Source of the DNA: Fretibacterium sp. OH1220_COT-178
Lineage (GTDB): Bacteria; Synergistota; Synergistia; Synergistales; Aminobacteriaceae
Direction: 5' to 3'
DNA: 64,000 nucleotides
Assembly: GCF_003860125.1 (NCBI RefSeq)
Contig: NZ_RQYL01000014.1
Location: 1-64,000, forward strand
Every line of letters begins with the position of its first letter. Position 1 is the stretch's first letter. Of the stretch, positions 1-9,001 are shown one piece after another. A model generated the notes under the pieces. That model saw only the letters and a program-made list of their open reading frames with translations. It did no database searches and was not told the origin of the DNA. The translations under genes and the position numbers were made by a program.

Positions 1-22
1 GCCTTCTGTGCCCTTGGTCCAT
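1..22 (-). CDS. possible 5' end of a divergent gene (truncated by window edge)
   Basis: On the minus strand an ATG at 22-20 opens a frame reading MDQGHRR up to the window edge. It is preceded by an AGGGGG ribosome-binding site about 8 nt upstream. Only seven codons are visible, so the product cannot be named. Its position at the start of an AT-rich, probably acquired segment would fit a transposase or a regulator of the neighbouring operon, but that is a guess. Confidence 0.3.
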
Positions 23-219
23 AGTGACTTCCCCCTGACTGAATGATTCTGCTGGAGGATATTCTAAACCTTTTAACCTCTCCTGACGACACTATCTAGA
101 CTTTCACGCCTTATTAGGGGTGTGCACTGAAGCGATACCCACAACAAAATGAATAAAAATTGCCACTCGGGGCCAAACAACAAGCAACACAACACGAAAT
201 AAAGAATGTTATTAAGCTA

Positions 220-248
220 TTTACATTTTTTCAGGGGAGATCTATAAT
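220..248 (+). promoter_or_regulatory. sigma-70 promoter of the class I hydro-lyase operon
   Basis: TTTACA at 220-225 and TATAAT at 243-248 are separated by exactly 17 nt. A start near 255 would give a leader of about 265 nt before the TTG start at 522. This is one of the best promoter matches in the window and lies in AT-rich sequence. Confidence 0.7.
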
Positions 249-460
249 ACATTTCATAGGCATACATGACATGAAAAAACAATGATGGAATTCCAAACGA
301 CATTGTATGATTCTGACACCCCAATAGACTTGGTATTTTCCATCAAAAATATGGGGCGGATAAACACAAAGTAATTTGCGAAATCAGTCCGTTACCTTGC
401 TACCTTCAAGCGCTTCAGAAGCAGATGCATTTTTTCGATTTTTACCTTTGTCCGTATTCG

Positions 461-474
461 GATTACGCGTAATC
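461..474. promoter_or_regulatory. perfect 14-bp palindrome, operator-like
   Basis: GATTACGCGTAATC is identical on both strands. It lies about 48 bp upstream of the first gene of the catabolic operon, inside the inferred leader. Such a short perfect dyad suits a dimeric regulator. No regulator gene is visible nearby, unless the truncated divergent frame at 1-22 is one. Confidence 0.4.
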
Positions 475-521
475 GAGAAAGAACTATTTTTCGCGTTTCT
501 TGCCATACGGGAGGGAAAAAA

Positions 522-1412
522 TTGAGTCGATATCCCCATCTTTACCAAGAAATCTATGACATGATCTACCGCGCAACCACATCTATCTCACCCGATGCAG
601 TAAAGATCATGAGAGAGGCGATCGGAAAAGAGCGCAATCCGACAGCAAAAAGTATTATGCAAGCCATGTTGGACAACGTTAGACTTTCGGGAGAAAAACT
701 CAGGCCCCTATGTCAATCGCCGGGTTTTCCCACCGTCTACATCAGCTTTGGAGATTCCTCTTCGCCTCTTGAGGATATCAAGCAGCTGTGGAGAGATGCG
801 TTAATCGAAGGAACAAATCAACATCTTCTGCGCCCCAGTATGGTTGATACATTAACACGAGCAAATCCTGGGGATAACTCTGGTCTAGGGGTTCCTAATT
901 TCGAGTTTGACTACCATCCTGCACAGAATTATCTTGACATGTTGGTGAGCTTTAAAGGATGTGGGGCAGAATTGGCTAATGCCATGAAAATTTTCACAGT
1001 TGCAGAGCTTGAGAAAGACAGGGGATTTGCCGGATTAAAAAGATGGGTTCTGAATACAGTTATAAAAGGAGGAGGCAAATTCTGCCCACCGGGCGCAATA
1101 GGCATAGGCTTGGGAGGCCAGATGGATGTCGCCTGTAAGTTGGCTCGAAGAACCGTAAGCACGCGGCGCTGGGACGATACTCACCCTGATCCTCGATACG
1201 CAGATCTTGAAAAAGAACTGCTCGAAAACATTAACAGTCTTGGCTTGGGAGCTGCGGGTATCGGGGGAGATACAACTCTTCTTGCAGTAAAAATAGACTC
1301 CGTCTCTACACACACAGCTATCGCTCCAGCGGCCATCACCTTCCATTGTTGGGCGGCACGACGAACTTACATAAGACTTCATCCCGATGGACAAAGGGAA
1401 ATCCTGTTTTAA
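522..1412 (+). CDS. class I fumarase / L-tartrate dehydratase-type hydro-lyase, alpha subunit
   Basis: This 296-aa protein matches the N-terminal (alpha) subunit of heterodimeric Fe-S hydro-lyases, the class I fumarase and L(+)-tartrate dehydratase family. These enzymes add or remove water on C4 dicarboxylates in the cytoplasm. Visible family segments are KGCGAELANAMK (about 145-156) and GGGKFCPPGAIGIGLGG (about 183-199). Cys64, Cys188 and Cys276 are placed where three 4Fe-4S ligands are expected. The start is TTG, chosen because a GGGAGGG site lies just upstream and the protein then has normal family length. The beta subunit follows. Fumarate, tartrate or another 2-hydroxy acid could be the substrate; sequence alone does not decide. 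GC content is much lower than in most of the window. Confidence 0.82.
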   Translation: MSRYPHLYQEIYDMIYRATTSISPDAVKIMREAIGKERNPTAKSIMQAMLDNVRLSGEKLRPLCQSPGFPTVYISFGDSSSPLEDIKQLWRDALIEGTNQHLLRPSMVDTLTRANPGDNSGLGVPNFEFDYHPAQNYLDMLVSFKGCGAELANAMKIFTVAELEKDRGFAGLKRWVLNTVIKGGGKFCPPGAIGIGLGGQMDVACKLARRTVSTRRWDDTHPDPRYADLEKELLENINSLGLGAAGIGGDTTLLAVKIDSVSTHTAIAPAAITFHCWAARRTYIRLHPDGQREILF

Positions 1413-1487
1413 TCTTGTTTGTGCATAATTGTTCGTATCTCTATTCGGCAATTGACATCGCGAAATGCTTGGAAAAAGGTGTTTGAG

Positions 1488-2078
1488 ATGACCGAGATAC
1501 TTCTAAACACACCGCTCAAAGAAACCGATATCAGACGGCTAAAAATCGGAGATGTCGTTTTTCTCAAAGGCTCTCTTATGACATCTCGGGACATGGGTCA
1601 TTTGAAAATTCGGCAACTTTTGGATAACAAGGAAAATCTCCCCTTAGATTTTAACGGATCTGTTATTCTCCATGCCGGGCCTGTCGTCAACATGAATAGA
1701 CAAGGAGGATATGATTTAGTGGTTATCGGTCCCACAACGAGTATTCGCATGGAACCTTATCACAGAATGGTAGCGGATCTGGGAGTTAAGGGGATCATAG
1801 GTAAAGGAGGACTGGGCGAGGATAGCCTGAAAGACTTTGCGGAATACGGACAGGTCTATTTTCAGGCCGCACCGGGTTGTGCCGTACTTCTCGCAGAGGG
1901 TATCTCTGAGATCAAAGAAGTCCATTGGCTGGAGCTTGGTGTGCCTGAGGCTTTATGGATACTTGAAGCTCAAAGGTTCGGCCCCCTTGTGGTCGGTATG
2001 GACTCTCACGGAAAAAGCATTTATCAGGAACTCCGGGAAAAAGCGGAGAGAAAAAAGGAAGCTCTCTATGGCTGCTGA
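1488..2078 (+). CDS. class I fumarase / L-tartrate dehydratase-type hydro-lyase, beta subunit
   Basis: This 196-aa protein matches the C-terminal (beta) half of class I fumarases and TtdB-type subunits. It pairs with the alpha subunit 75 bp upstream. Recognisable parts are GDVVFLKGSLMTSRDMGH near residue 24, HAGPVV, and GPTTSIRMEPY followed by GVKGIIGKGGL in the middle. The ATG at 1488 is preferred over an upstream frame extension because it gives the usual MTEILLNTPLKE beginning. The two subunits should form one Fe-S enzyme. AT-rich like its partner. Confidence 0.8.
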   Translation: MTEILLNTPLKETDIRRLKIGDVVFLKGSLMTSRDMGHLKIRQLLDNKENLPLDFNGSVILHAGPVVNMNRQGGYDLVVIGPTTSIRMEPYHRMVADLGVKGIIGKGGLGEDSLKDFAEYGQVYFQAAPGCAVLLAEGISEIKEVHWLELGVPEALWILEAQRFGPLVVGMDSHGKSIYQELREKAERKKEALYGC

Positions 2079-2382
2079 ATCGGAAACCTCGTTGCCTTAA
2101 ATTTTACTTTTTCTGTGCAAGCACGACCTTACAGAAACAACCCGATCAGCAATAAAGAAAAAGACGATGGCTAGGCTCAAGCGCCTGCTCGAAAATAGAT
2201 TCCGAAAAAAGTGGTGAAGAATGAGATCAAAAATTTTAGTAGGCGGTAGACTTCTTGAGTTTTATAGCAAAATTCAAAACAACCTTTGAGTTGGTGGGCA
2301 TTACCCAGAGCAGAATCTTCGGAGCCCATCCTTGTTATTCCACATAACTTTCTAAATATTTATTCATCAAGGAGGAAAAACC
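2079..2382 (+). other. AT-rich intergenic gap before fumC
   Basis: About 300 bp without a convincing gene. A 22-codon frame begins with ATG at 2221 but has no family features. No strong hairpin or consensus promoter was seen, though an AT-rich stretch at about 2330-2362 could hold one. An AAGGAGG site at about 2370 serves fumC. The base composition changes abruptly at the fumC start codon. Confidence 0.5.
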
Positions 2383-3780
2383 GTGGAATACAGAATCGAG
2401 AGGGATTCCATGGGGGAGGTGCGGGTTCCGTCGGACAAATTGTACGGGGCCCAGTCCCAGCGCAGTATCGACAACTTCAAGATCGGCGTGGAGAAGATGC
2501 CTAAGGAGATCATTGCCGCCTTCGCCATCCTGAAGAAGGCGGCGGCGCTCACGAACAGGAAGCTGGGGGTCCTGGACGCGGTGCGGGCGGACGCCATCGC
2601 GAGGGCGGCGGACGAAATCCTGGAGGGCAGGCACGACGGGAATTTCGAGCTTGCCGTATGGCAGACCGGAAGCGGAACGCAGTCGAACATGAACGTCAAC
2701 GAGGTCATCGCCAACAGAGGAAACCAGCTCCTCGAGGGCTCGGACAGTCCGCTCCACCCCAACGATCACGTCAATCGCTCCCAGAGTTCGAACGACGCCT
2801 TCCCCACGGCGATGCACATCGCAGCAGTCCTCGCCCTGGAGGACCGGCTCCTCCCCTCCCTGAGGCAGCTGAAGGAGACGCTGGATGCGAAGGCAAGGCG
2901 ATACGCCGATCTCGTCAAGACGGGCCGGACGCACCTTCAGGACGCGACTCCCCTGACCCTGGGACAGGAGATCGGCGGATGGGCGCGCATGCTCGCCCGG
3001 GACGAGGAGATGATCCTGTCGGGGCTCTCCTTCCTGAAGGACCTGGCCCTGGGAGGAACCGCGGTCGGAACCGGGCTCAACGCCCCGGAGGGCTTCGACG
3101 CCGCGGTCGCGGCGGAGATCGGAGCCCTCACGGGAAAGGACTTCGCGACCGCGCCCAACAAGTTTCACTCCCTGACCAGCAAGGACGAGCTCGTCTTCGC
3201 TCACGGCGCCTTGAAGGCACTGGCCGCGGACCTTCTGAAGATCGTCAACGACATCCGCTGGCTGGCCTCCGGCCCCAGGTGCGGGCTCGGGGAGCTGCTC
3301 ATCCCGGACAACGAGCCCGGGAGCTCCATCATGCCCGGCAAGGTCAACCCGACCCAATGCGAGGCGGTCTCCATGGTCGCGGCTCAGGTGATGGGCAACG
3401 ACGTGACGATCGGCTTTGCGGCCAGCCAGGGCAATTTCGAGCTGAACGTCTACATGCCGGTCCTGATCTTCAATTTTCTGCAATCCTCGCGCCTTCTCGC
3501 CGACTGTATGCGCTCCTTCGACGAGCACTGCGCCTCCGGACTCCAGGCCAATACGGAGAGGATCGGCCTTTTCGTCAACGATTCCCTGATGAACGTGACG
3601 GCCCTGAGCCCGCACATCGGCTACGACAAGGCCGCGGAGATCGCCAAAAAGGCGTTCGCGGAGAACGTGACGCTCAGGGAGGCCGCCGTCGCCCTGGGGT
3701 ATCTGACCGGGGAGGAGTTCGACAAGCACATGGATCTCAGCGCTATGTGCGGACCAGATATCGTAAGGAGAGGACTCTGA
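2383..3780 (+). CDS. fumC: fumarate hydratase class II
   Basis: FumC, 465 aa, interconverts fumarate and L-malate in the cytoplasm without an Fe-S cluster. Diagnostic segments are [16 protein letters not shown] (about 107-122), [14 protein letters not shown] (about 138-151), [16 protein letters not shown], and the superfamily signature [15 protein letters not shown] (about 312-326). The GTG start is fixed by an AAGGAGG site about 9 nt upstream. Length is normal. Its codon use and high GC resemble the rest of the chromosome and not its AT-rich neighbours on either side, and the composition switches at the gene ends. It may be the native gene around which foreign genes arrived, or a later insertion. 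Aspartase and other superfamily members are less likely given the GTQSNMN segment. Confidence 0.93.
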   Translation: MEYRIERDSMGEVRVPSDKLYGAQSQRSIDNFKIGVEKMPKEIIAAFAILKKAAALTNRKLGVLDAVRADAIARAADEILEGRHDGNFELAVWQTGSGTQSNMNVNEVIANRGNQLLEGSDSPLHPNDHVNRSQSSNDAFPTAMHIAAVLALEDRLLPSLRQLKETLDAKARRYADLVKTGRTHLQDATPLTLGQEIGGWARMLARDEEMILSGLSFLKDLALGGTAVGTGLNAPEGFDAAVAAEIGALTGKDFATAPNKFHSLTSKDELVFAHGALKALAADLLKIVNDIRWLASGPRCGLGELLIPDNEPGSSIMPGKVNPTQCEAVSMVAAQVMGNDVTIGFAASQGNFELNVYMPVLIFNFLQSSRLLADCMRSFDEHCASGLQANTERIGLFVNDSLMNVTALSPHIGYDKAAEIAKKAFAENVTLREAAVALGYLTGEEFDKHMDLSAMCGPDIVRRGL

Positions 3781-3868
3781 ATCCAAGTAAGTGACACAGA
3801 AATAGAAACAATGCTTTTACCAACCTCTAGACATTTTTTCTGCAGTGCTGGATAAGAAGGAAATAGCT

Positions 3869-5236
3869 ATGACTACAATTTCAGATGGAATAAGCAGACA
3901 ATGCGCAAGATTTATCCAGAATCTTTCCTTTGGCAATCTGGATCAAGAAACTTTGTCGATCGTCAAAAAATGTATCATAGACTGGATGGGATGCGCTATA
4001 GGGGGCTCTTCCACTTCTGCTGCGCAAATCGTCGAATCCCTCGTCATGGATATGGGGGGCAAGCCTCAGGCCACACTGCTAGGGAACTTCAACAAAACGA
4101 CGATTCTTCAAGCTGCAATGGTCAATGCTTACAACAGTCATATCCTTGAGATGGACGACGTACATAAAAGCTCGATCTCCCATCCCGCTGCTCCGGTGAT
4201 ATCGACTACTTTTGCTCTCGCAGAGCATTTAGGCAGTTCAGGAAAGGAGATGGTAGAGGCAATTGTGGCCGGCTACGAGGTTATGATACGGATTGGAGAG
4301 GCAATATCCCCCTCCCACTATACCCTATGGCACACAACTTCCACGTGTGGTACTTTTGGTGCGGCAGCAGCAAGCGCTAAACTGTTACATCTCGACGAAC
4401 AAAGTGTACTCCACTCCCTGGGCAACGCCGGCTCACAAGCGGCAGGCCTATGGGAATTCGCATCCGACAACGCAATGACCAAATATCTTCACTGTGGGAA
4501 GGCCGCTTACAACGGCCTTGTATCCTCCCTCTTGGCTCAAAAGGGGTTTACGGGGGCAAGCCAAATTCTTGAGGGGCCAAGAGGCTTTTTCAAAGCTTAC
4601 TCGCAGGAAACAAACTTCGAGAGAAGCTTTAAGGATTGGGGAATCCACTATAAAATCCGCGAGACGGCATTTAAACCCTACGCATCCTGTCGCCATACTC
4701 ATGGCCCGATCAATGCCGTGCTGAATCTTTGTCAACGGGAAGACATCACTTACGAAAATGTAGAAAGCATTACCGTGGAAACTTACGATGTTGCGCTTCC
4801 TCTCGTGGACAACTATGATTTTTCTACCCCTGCGGCAGCCAAGTTCTGCCTCCCCTATTGTTTAGCCAGCGCTCTTATACTAGGACAGGTTGGAGTCGAT
4901 GCCTTTCGAGAGGAATATCTCACGGACCCGCGCTTCAAAAAACTAGCCTTCAGCGTTACACTCAAATCTTCTGAAGAATTGAACGCTCTATACCCTTTAA
5001 AATGGGCTTCTAGAGTCGTAATTCAAACAAATCAAGGCAACTCTTACGATATTTTTATCGATTACCCAAAGGGAGACCCTGAAAATACGATGTCAGACAC
5101 TGAGATTGAGGAAAAATACTTCAGCCTGACTGCTTTAAGAATGGAACGATCCAAAGCCGATTCTTTGTTGCAGCAAATTAAATCTATAGAAAATCGCGAT
5201 AGCCTCATCAATATTTTTCAGAAATTCTTTCTCTGA
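3869..5236 (+). CDS. MmgE/PrpD family protein
   Basis: This 455-aa protein belongs to the MmgE/PrpD family. The N-terminal helical domain (residues about 10-260) contains DWMGCAIGG and the region HILEMDDVHKSS...HPAAPV. A C-terminal domain includes KPYASCRHTHGPINA. Known members act on dicarboxylic and tricarboxylic acids: 2-methylcitrate dehydratase, cis-aconitate decarboxylase and iminodisuccinate epimerase. No prpB or prpC homologue is nearby, so a methylcitrate role is unlikely. Neighbours (hydro-lyase subunits, fumarase, C-S lyase) suggest a dehydratase or epimerase step in an amino acid-dicarboxylate pathway. The ATG at 3869 has an AAGGAAAT site and is preferred over an upstream GTG at 3845. 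Confidence 0.8.
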   Translation: MTTISDGISRQCARFIQNLSFGNLDQETLSIVKKCIIDWMGCAIGGSSTSAAQIVESLVMDMGGKPQATLLGNFNKTTILQAAMVNAYNSHILEMDDVHKSSISHPAAPVISTTFALAEHLGSSGKEMVEAIVAGYEVMIRIGEAISPSHYTLWHTTSTCGTFGAAAASAKLLHLDEQSVLHSLGNAGSQAAGLWEFASDNAMTKYLHCGKAAYNGLVSSLLAQKGFTGASQILEGPRGFFKAYSQETNFERSFKDWGIHYKIRETAFKPYASCRHTHGPINAVLNLCQREDITYENVESITVETYDVALPLVDNYDFSTPAAAKFCLPYCLASALILGQVGVDAFREEYLTDPRFKKLAFSVTLKSSEELNALYPLKWASRVVIQTNQGNSYDIFIDYPKGDPENTMSDTEIEEKYFSLTALRMERSKADSLLQQIKSIENRDSLINIFQKFFL

Positions 5237-5286
5237 AATTCTAAAAACAATAGAGGATTATTCTACCCGATAAGGAGATGGCCATC

Positions 5287-6462
5287 TTGTTTCATGATTT
5301 TGATGACATCACGATACGTTGGGGGACGGACTCTAAAAAGTATGGGCTTTATCCCAAGGACGTCATTCCGATGTGGATAGCCGACTCCGATTTTAAGAGT
5401 CCCCAAGCGGTTATCGACGCCCTTGCTCAAAGACTGCAACATGGCATTTTCGGTTATCCCTCGGAAAGCCAAAGACTTAAGAAGGCCGTTTCCCTTTGGG
5501 AGGGAAAGCGACATGCTTTTGAGGTGACACCGGATTGGGTAACTTTCATTCCCGGAGTTGTAGGAGGACTCGTATGCGCGATTCGCGCATTCAGTCGTCC
5601 AGGAGATAAAGTCTTGATTCAGACCCCCTGCTACCCACCTTTCGCTGCAAGTATCGAGAATAACGGCCGCAGAGTTCTTTGCAACCCTCTTCTGCTAAAG
5701 GAAGAGCGCTACGAAATCGACTTCGGGCACTTTGAAAGGCTATGTCAAGATTCTCAAACCCGTCTTTTCATCCTCTGCAACCCACAAAACCCAACCGGAC
5801 GTGTTTTTTCAGAATTTGAGTTACGAGAAATGGCCCGAATCTGTATGGAGAACGATATCCTGATACTCAGTGACGAAATTCATTGTGACATCGTTTATCC
5901 ACCCCAACAGCATATCCCCATGGCATCATTGTCCCCCAAAATCGCAGACTATTGTGTCACTTTTATCAGTGCTAGCAAGACCTTCAATCTCCCGGGATTC
6001 CGAACGGCAGTCACAATAGCCTCCAACTCCATTTTGAGGTCACGAATTCATGATGTGTTGACTGCGAATAAGGCTACCGGACAAAACATTATGGGGACCC
6101 TAGCGTCTTGTGTTGCCTTCGAGAGTGGCACAGATTACGCGGACCAATTGGTGCGCTACCTCAAAAAAAACCTTGATCTGGCAAAAGTAAAGCTGAAAAA
6201 AACGAAACTTCGACTTGTCAATCCAGAAGGCACCTATCTCCTATGGCTGGATTGTCGGGAGGTGACGGAGGACCCGGATAAGCTGATGGAGTTTTTTGTT
6301 CGAAAAGCAAAGGTAGGAGTCCAGAACGGGACCGATTTCGGAGAGGAGGGCAGAGGTTTCGTGAGAATAAATATCGCATGTCCACACTCGATTCTGGACG
6401 ACGCACTGCGACGTATTCAAGATTGTTTTGAAGATGGTATAAGCCAAGCCACCGTTGCCTAA
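5287..6462 (+). CDS. PatB/MalY-type PLP-dependent cysteine-S-conjugate beta-lyase / aminotransferase
   Basis: A 391-aa fold-type I PLP enzyme of the MalY/PatB group, which cleaves the C-S bond of cystathionine and cysteine S-conjugates to a thiol, pyruvate and ammonia. The N-terminus FHDFDDITIRWGTDSKKYG is typical of the group. PLP contacts are visible: NPQNPTGRVF, SDEIHCDIV, and the Schiff-base lysine in SASKTFNLPGFRTA. The AAGGAG site abuts an ATG at 5278 with no spacer, so the TTG at 5287, nine bases further on, is the better start and gives the normal family N-terminus. It lies 50 bp after the MmgE/PrpD gene and before a transporter-like pair, consistent with one catabolic operon. A plain aminotransferase role cannot be excluded. 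Confidence 0.82.
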   Translation: MFHDFDDITIRWGTDSKKYGLYPKDVIPMWIADSDFKSPQAVIDALAQRLQHGIFGYPSESQRLKKAVSLWEGKRHAFEVTPDWVTFIPGVVGGLVCAIRAFSRPGDKVLIQTPCYPPFAASIENNGRRVLCNPLLLKEERYEIDFGHFERLCQDSQTRLFILCNPQNPTGRVFSEFELREMARICMENDILILSDEIHCDIVYPPQQHIPMASLSPKIADYCVTFISASKTFNLPGFRTAVTIASNSILRSRIHDVLTANKATGQNIMGTLASCVAFESGTDYADQLVRYLKKNLDLAKVKLKKTKLRLVNPEGTYLLWLDCREVTEDPDKLMEFFVRKAKVGVQNGTDFGEEGRGFVRINIACPHSILDDALRRIQDCFEDGISQATVA

Positions 6463-6539
6463 TTTTGGCCCCAAGCTACAACGCACTATTAAGTTAAAGC
6501 AGGAAATCGCACATCCGTTATTATAAGGGAGGGCTCTTT

Positions 6540-7247
6540 ATGACAGAAACAATCCAGAGAATCAATCCCAAAATTTGGATCTTCGCGATCGTTCTTATTG
6601 GTTTTGTGGTCCTTCAGGCAGCAGTTTTCCTGAAAATAGCTTTAAACTTCAACAAAAAGCATCACGTACTCACGTCTCAGGAGGTTAAAGACGCCGTTAA
6701 AACAGGTGCGGTATCTGTTATCGGTCCAGCGCTCAGCGTTGTTCTTCTTGCTATGACCCTGATCACTTTCGTAGGACCAGCAACGACTTTTATGAGAGTA
6801 GGGGTAATAGGATCCGCCTCCTATGAACTCAACATAGCCAATACGGCAGCAGATGCCATCGGAGTTTCGCTGGGGACAGAGGCCGTTACGGAATCGGTCT
6901 TTACCCTCTGTCTATTCGGTATGATCCTTGCTTCCGCCCCATATTTCCTCAACTGCTTCATTAGCCTGAAACCTCTCGACATGGCTATGAAGAAAGCCGC
7001 TTCAAAGAAAATTTCTTTCACTACATATATAGGCCTAGCCGCAGCCGTTGGTTTGATTGGGCGAAATACGCTAAATCAAATGAAGAGCACGCCGCACGTC
7101 GTGGCCATCGTAGTCTCAGTGATTTTGACACTACTCATGAAAAGCTATATCAAGAGAACCGGAAAGAAAGGGTTGAACAACTGGATCCTCGTAATATGTC
7201 TCATCGCGGGCATGACTGCTGCTGTCCTGACAAAAAAATATATGTAG
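6540..7247 (+). CDS. DUF5058 family membrane protein, putative transporter subunit
   Basis: A 235-aa integral membrane protein with about six hydrophobic segments (near residues 11-34, 56-77, 120-141, 160-172, 186-204 and 213-230). I recognise it as a DUF5058 member by the segment VKTGAVSVIGPALSVV followed by GPATTFMRVGVIGSASYEL. The function of the family is not established. It is followed 24 bp later by a second membrane protein of similar size and then a dipeptidase. That arrangement suggests a two-component permease for the substrate metabolised by the operon. The transport role is inference. The start has a GGGAGGG site about 8 nt upstream. Confidence 0.7.
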   Translation: MTETIQRINPKIWIFAIVLIGFVVLQAAVFLKIALNFNKKHHVLTSQEVKDAVKTGAVSVIGPALSVVLLAMTLITFVGPATTFMRVGVIGSASYELNIANTAADAIGVSLGTEAVTESVFTLCLFGMILASAPYFLNCFISLKPLDMAMKKAASKKISFTTYIGLAAAVGLIGRNTLNQMKSTPHVVAIVVSVILTLLMKSYIKRTGKKGLNNWILVICLIAGMTAAVLTKKYM

Positions 7248-7271
7248 ACTCAGCTGAGGAGATGATATTCA

Positions 7272-7988
7272 ATGTCTGACATCCTGGAGAATAATAACAT
7301 CATGGAACAAGAGTATCAGGATATCTTTATGAGACGAGTGCACCTTGTGGGACGTAGCTCTATGGTGATTGGCCTGCTGCTTTCTTTCTTGCCGGTCATC
7401 TACCTTTATTTTTTTAAAGGATACCGTGCGGACGCCAGCAGTTATTTTCAGGTTATATTTGCTGTCGTGGCCTACGGATTGAGTCTATGGTTAACGGAGC
7501 CTCTTTCCTATTACCCTATCCTGGGCTCCGCAGGAACTTATATGGCCTACCTGTCCGGAAATGTGGGCAATATGAGAGCCCCTGTCGCTATGGCCGTTCA
7601 GAGCAGCATGAAGGAAGAGGTTACCACGCCACGGGGAAATATCGGGACAATCATAACAATAGCGATCTCCGTATTTGTCAATATCATCATCCTAGCAGCG
7701 ATCATTTATGGCGGAACGTACCTGTTGAAAGTCCTTCCTCAGGATGTGTTAGACGCATTCGCTTACACTCTGGCAGCTCTTTACGCCTCAATGATCACCA
7801 TGCGCACTGTAAATAACCCCAAGAGAGCGCTTTCTTATATGCCTGTGACCATCATTCTGTTCTATGTCGCAAAAAACATAGCTCCTCTAAAGCGTTACAC
7901 CCTGGCCATTTGTATTGCAGGAACAATTCTTTTCGCATACCTGCTCTTTACCAAGGAACGTTCTAAATTGGAGGCCGATGGCAAATAA
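7272..7988 (+). CDS. membrane protein partnering the DUF5058 protein
   Basis: A 238-aa protein with about six membrane segments: residues about 26-48, 58-78, 124-150, 160-175, 190-205 and 212-228. A hydrophilic stretch between the second and third contains YYPILGSAGTYMAYLSGN and then VGNMRAPVAMAVQ, rich in Gly and Ala. This looks like a re-entrant or conserved functional loop. I do not recognise a named family. Close spacing after the DUF5058 gene, matching size and topology, and the following dipeptidase gene suggest a heteromeric transporter. No signal peptide or ATP-binding motif is present. Confidence 0.6.
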   Translation: MSDILENNNIMEQEYQDIFMRRVHLVGRSSMVIGLLLSFLPVIYLYFFKGYRADASSYFQVIFAVVAYGLSLWLTEPLSYYPILGSAGTYMAYLSGNVGNMRAPVAMAVQSSMKEEVTTPRGNIGTIITIAISVFVNIIILAAIIYGGTYLLKVLPQDVLDAFAYTLAALYASMITMRTVNNPKRALSYMPVTIILFYVAKNIAPLKRYTLAICIAGTILFAYLLFTKERSKLEADGK

Positions 7989-8011
7989 AATTAAGAGGGG
8001 AAGGGTGCTTC

Positions 8012-9001
8012 ATGAAGTTCATCGATATGCATTGTGATATTCTCTTGAAATATTGCGAGCCCAACGATATCAAGGGAGATCTTTATGAAAATCCCCATAT
8101 GTTTGACCTTAAAGGCTGCAGGGCCGCTGGAGGAATCGGACAGTTTTTTGCCATTTTCTTCCTGGCTCCCACTTCCCCTCGCCTTGCAAGGATTCAACCC
8201 ATCACCGATCAAGAGTATTTTGATCGACTCTACACGGTTTTCAAAAATACTCTCAAACGTCACGAAGAACTCATCGCCTTTGCCGGAAACGCCAAGGACA
8301 TGGCACACAATGAAGCGATGGGGAAATTATCCGCCTTTCTTACGGTAGAGGACGGACGTCTTATCAATGGGCAGCTCCAAAAACTAAAAGAGTTTTATGA
8401 TTTAGGAGTTCGTCTGATCACCCTGACCGGCAATCAGCGAAATTGTCTGGGAGCTCCTAATTCCAGGGACGCCAATATCATGGCAGAAGGCTTAACTGCA
8501 TTCGGAAAAGAGGCCGTTCACTGGATGATGGATAACGGAATTCTGGTGGACGTCTCCCATCTCTCGGACGGAGGGTTTTATGACGTCTTGGCTATAAGCA
8601 CAAAGAAGGGGATCCCTTTTGTTGCCTCTCATTCCAATTGCAGATCATTGGCTGCGCATCCTCGCAACCTTACAGACGAAATGATAAAGGAGATCGGCAG
8701 AACGGGAGGCCTTATAGGGGTCAACTTCGGGCCAGAGTTTCTCAATAAAGACCAAGAGAACAAACACAGCAGCACGGATAGCATTGTGGCTCACATGAAG
8801 CGGATAAAAAATCTGGCGGGAATTGAAAGTGTTGCACTAGGCTCCGATTTCGATGGCATCCATGGATCTTTTGATATTCCCCATGTCTCTCACATGAGCA
8901 CTCTGTTTCAAGCCATGGAAGAAAACGGCTTTTCCTTAGATGAAATAGAAAAGATCGCTTGGAAAAACGTCTCTCGAATTATATTGCAGTGCATGAAATA
9001 A
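8012..9001 (+). CDS. membrane dipeptidase (peptidase family M19, renal dipeptidase-like)
   Basis: A 329-aa zinc dipeptidase of family M19, which hydrolyses dipeptides and, in known members, cysteinyl-glycine conjugates. Metal-binding features are IDMHCD at the N-terminus (His7, Asp9), the glutamate in VEDGR, and SHSNCR; the GSDFDG motif lies near the C-terminus. Length fits the family. No signal peptide is visible, so it should act in the cytoplasm after uptake by the adjacent membrane pair. With the upstream C-S lyase it resembles the late steps of mercapturate-type processing: cleave the dipeptide, then cleave the S-conjugate. That pathway reading is inference. Last gene of the AT-rich island; the start has a GAGGGGAAGGG site. 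Confidence 0.88.
   Translation: MKFIDMHCDILLKYCEPNDIKGDLYENPHMFDLKGCRAAGGIGQFFAIFFLAPTSPRLARIQPITDQEYFDRLYTVFKNTLKRHEELIAFAGNAKDMAHNEAMGKLSAFLTVEDGRLINGQLQKLKEFYDLGVRLITLTGNQRNCLGAPNSRDANIMAEGLTAFGKEAVHWMMDNGILVDVSHLSDGGFYDVLAISTKKGIPFVASHSNCRSLAAHPRNLTDEMIKEIGRTGGLIGVNFGPEFLNKDQENKHSSTDSIVAHMKRIKNLAGIESVALGSDFDGIHGSFDIPHVSHMSTLFQAMEENGFSLDEIEKIAWKNVSRIILQCMK

Noticed and set aside
3869-5236. Methylcitrate cycle gene prpD
   Set aside because: No prpB, prpC or acnM homologue is nearby and the neighbours point to another pathway, so only the family name is given.
5278-5286. ATG at 5278 as start of the PatB-like gene
   Set aside because: It touches the AAGGAG site with no spacer; the TTG nine bases later has normal spacing and gives the family N-terminus.
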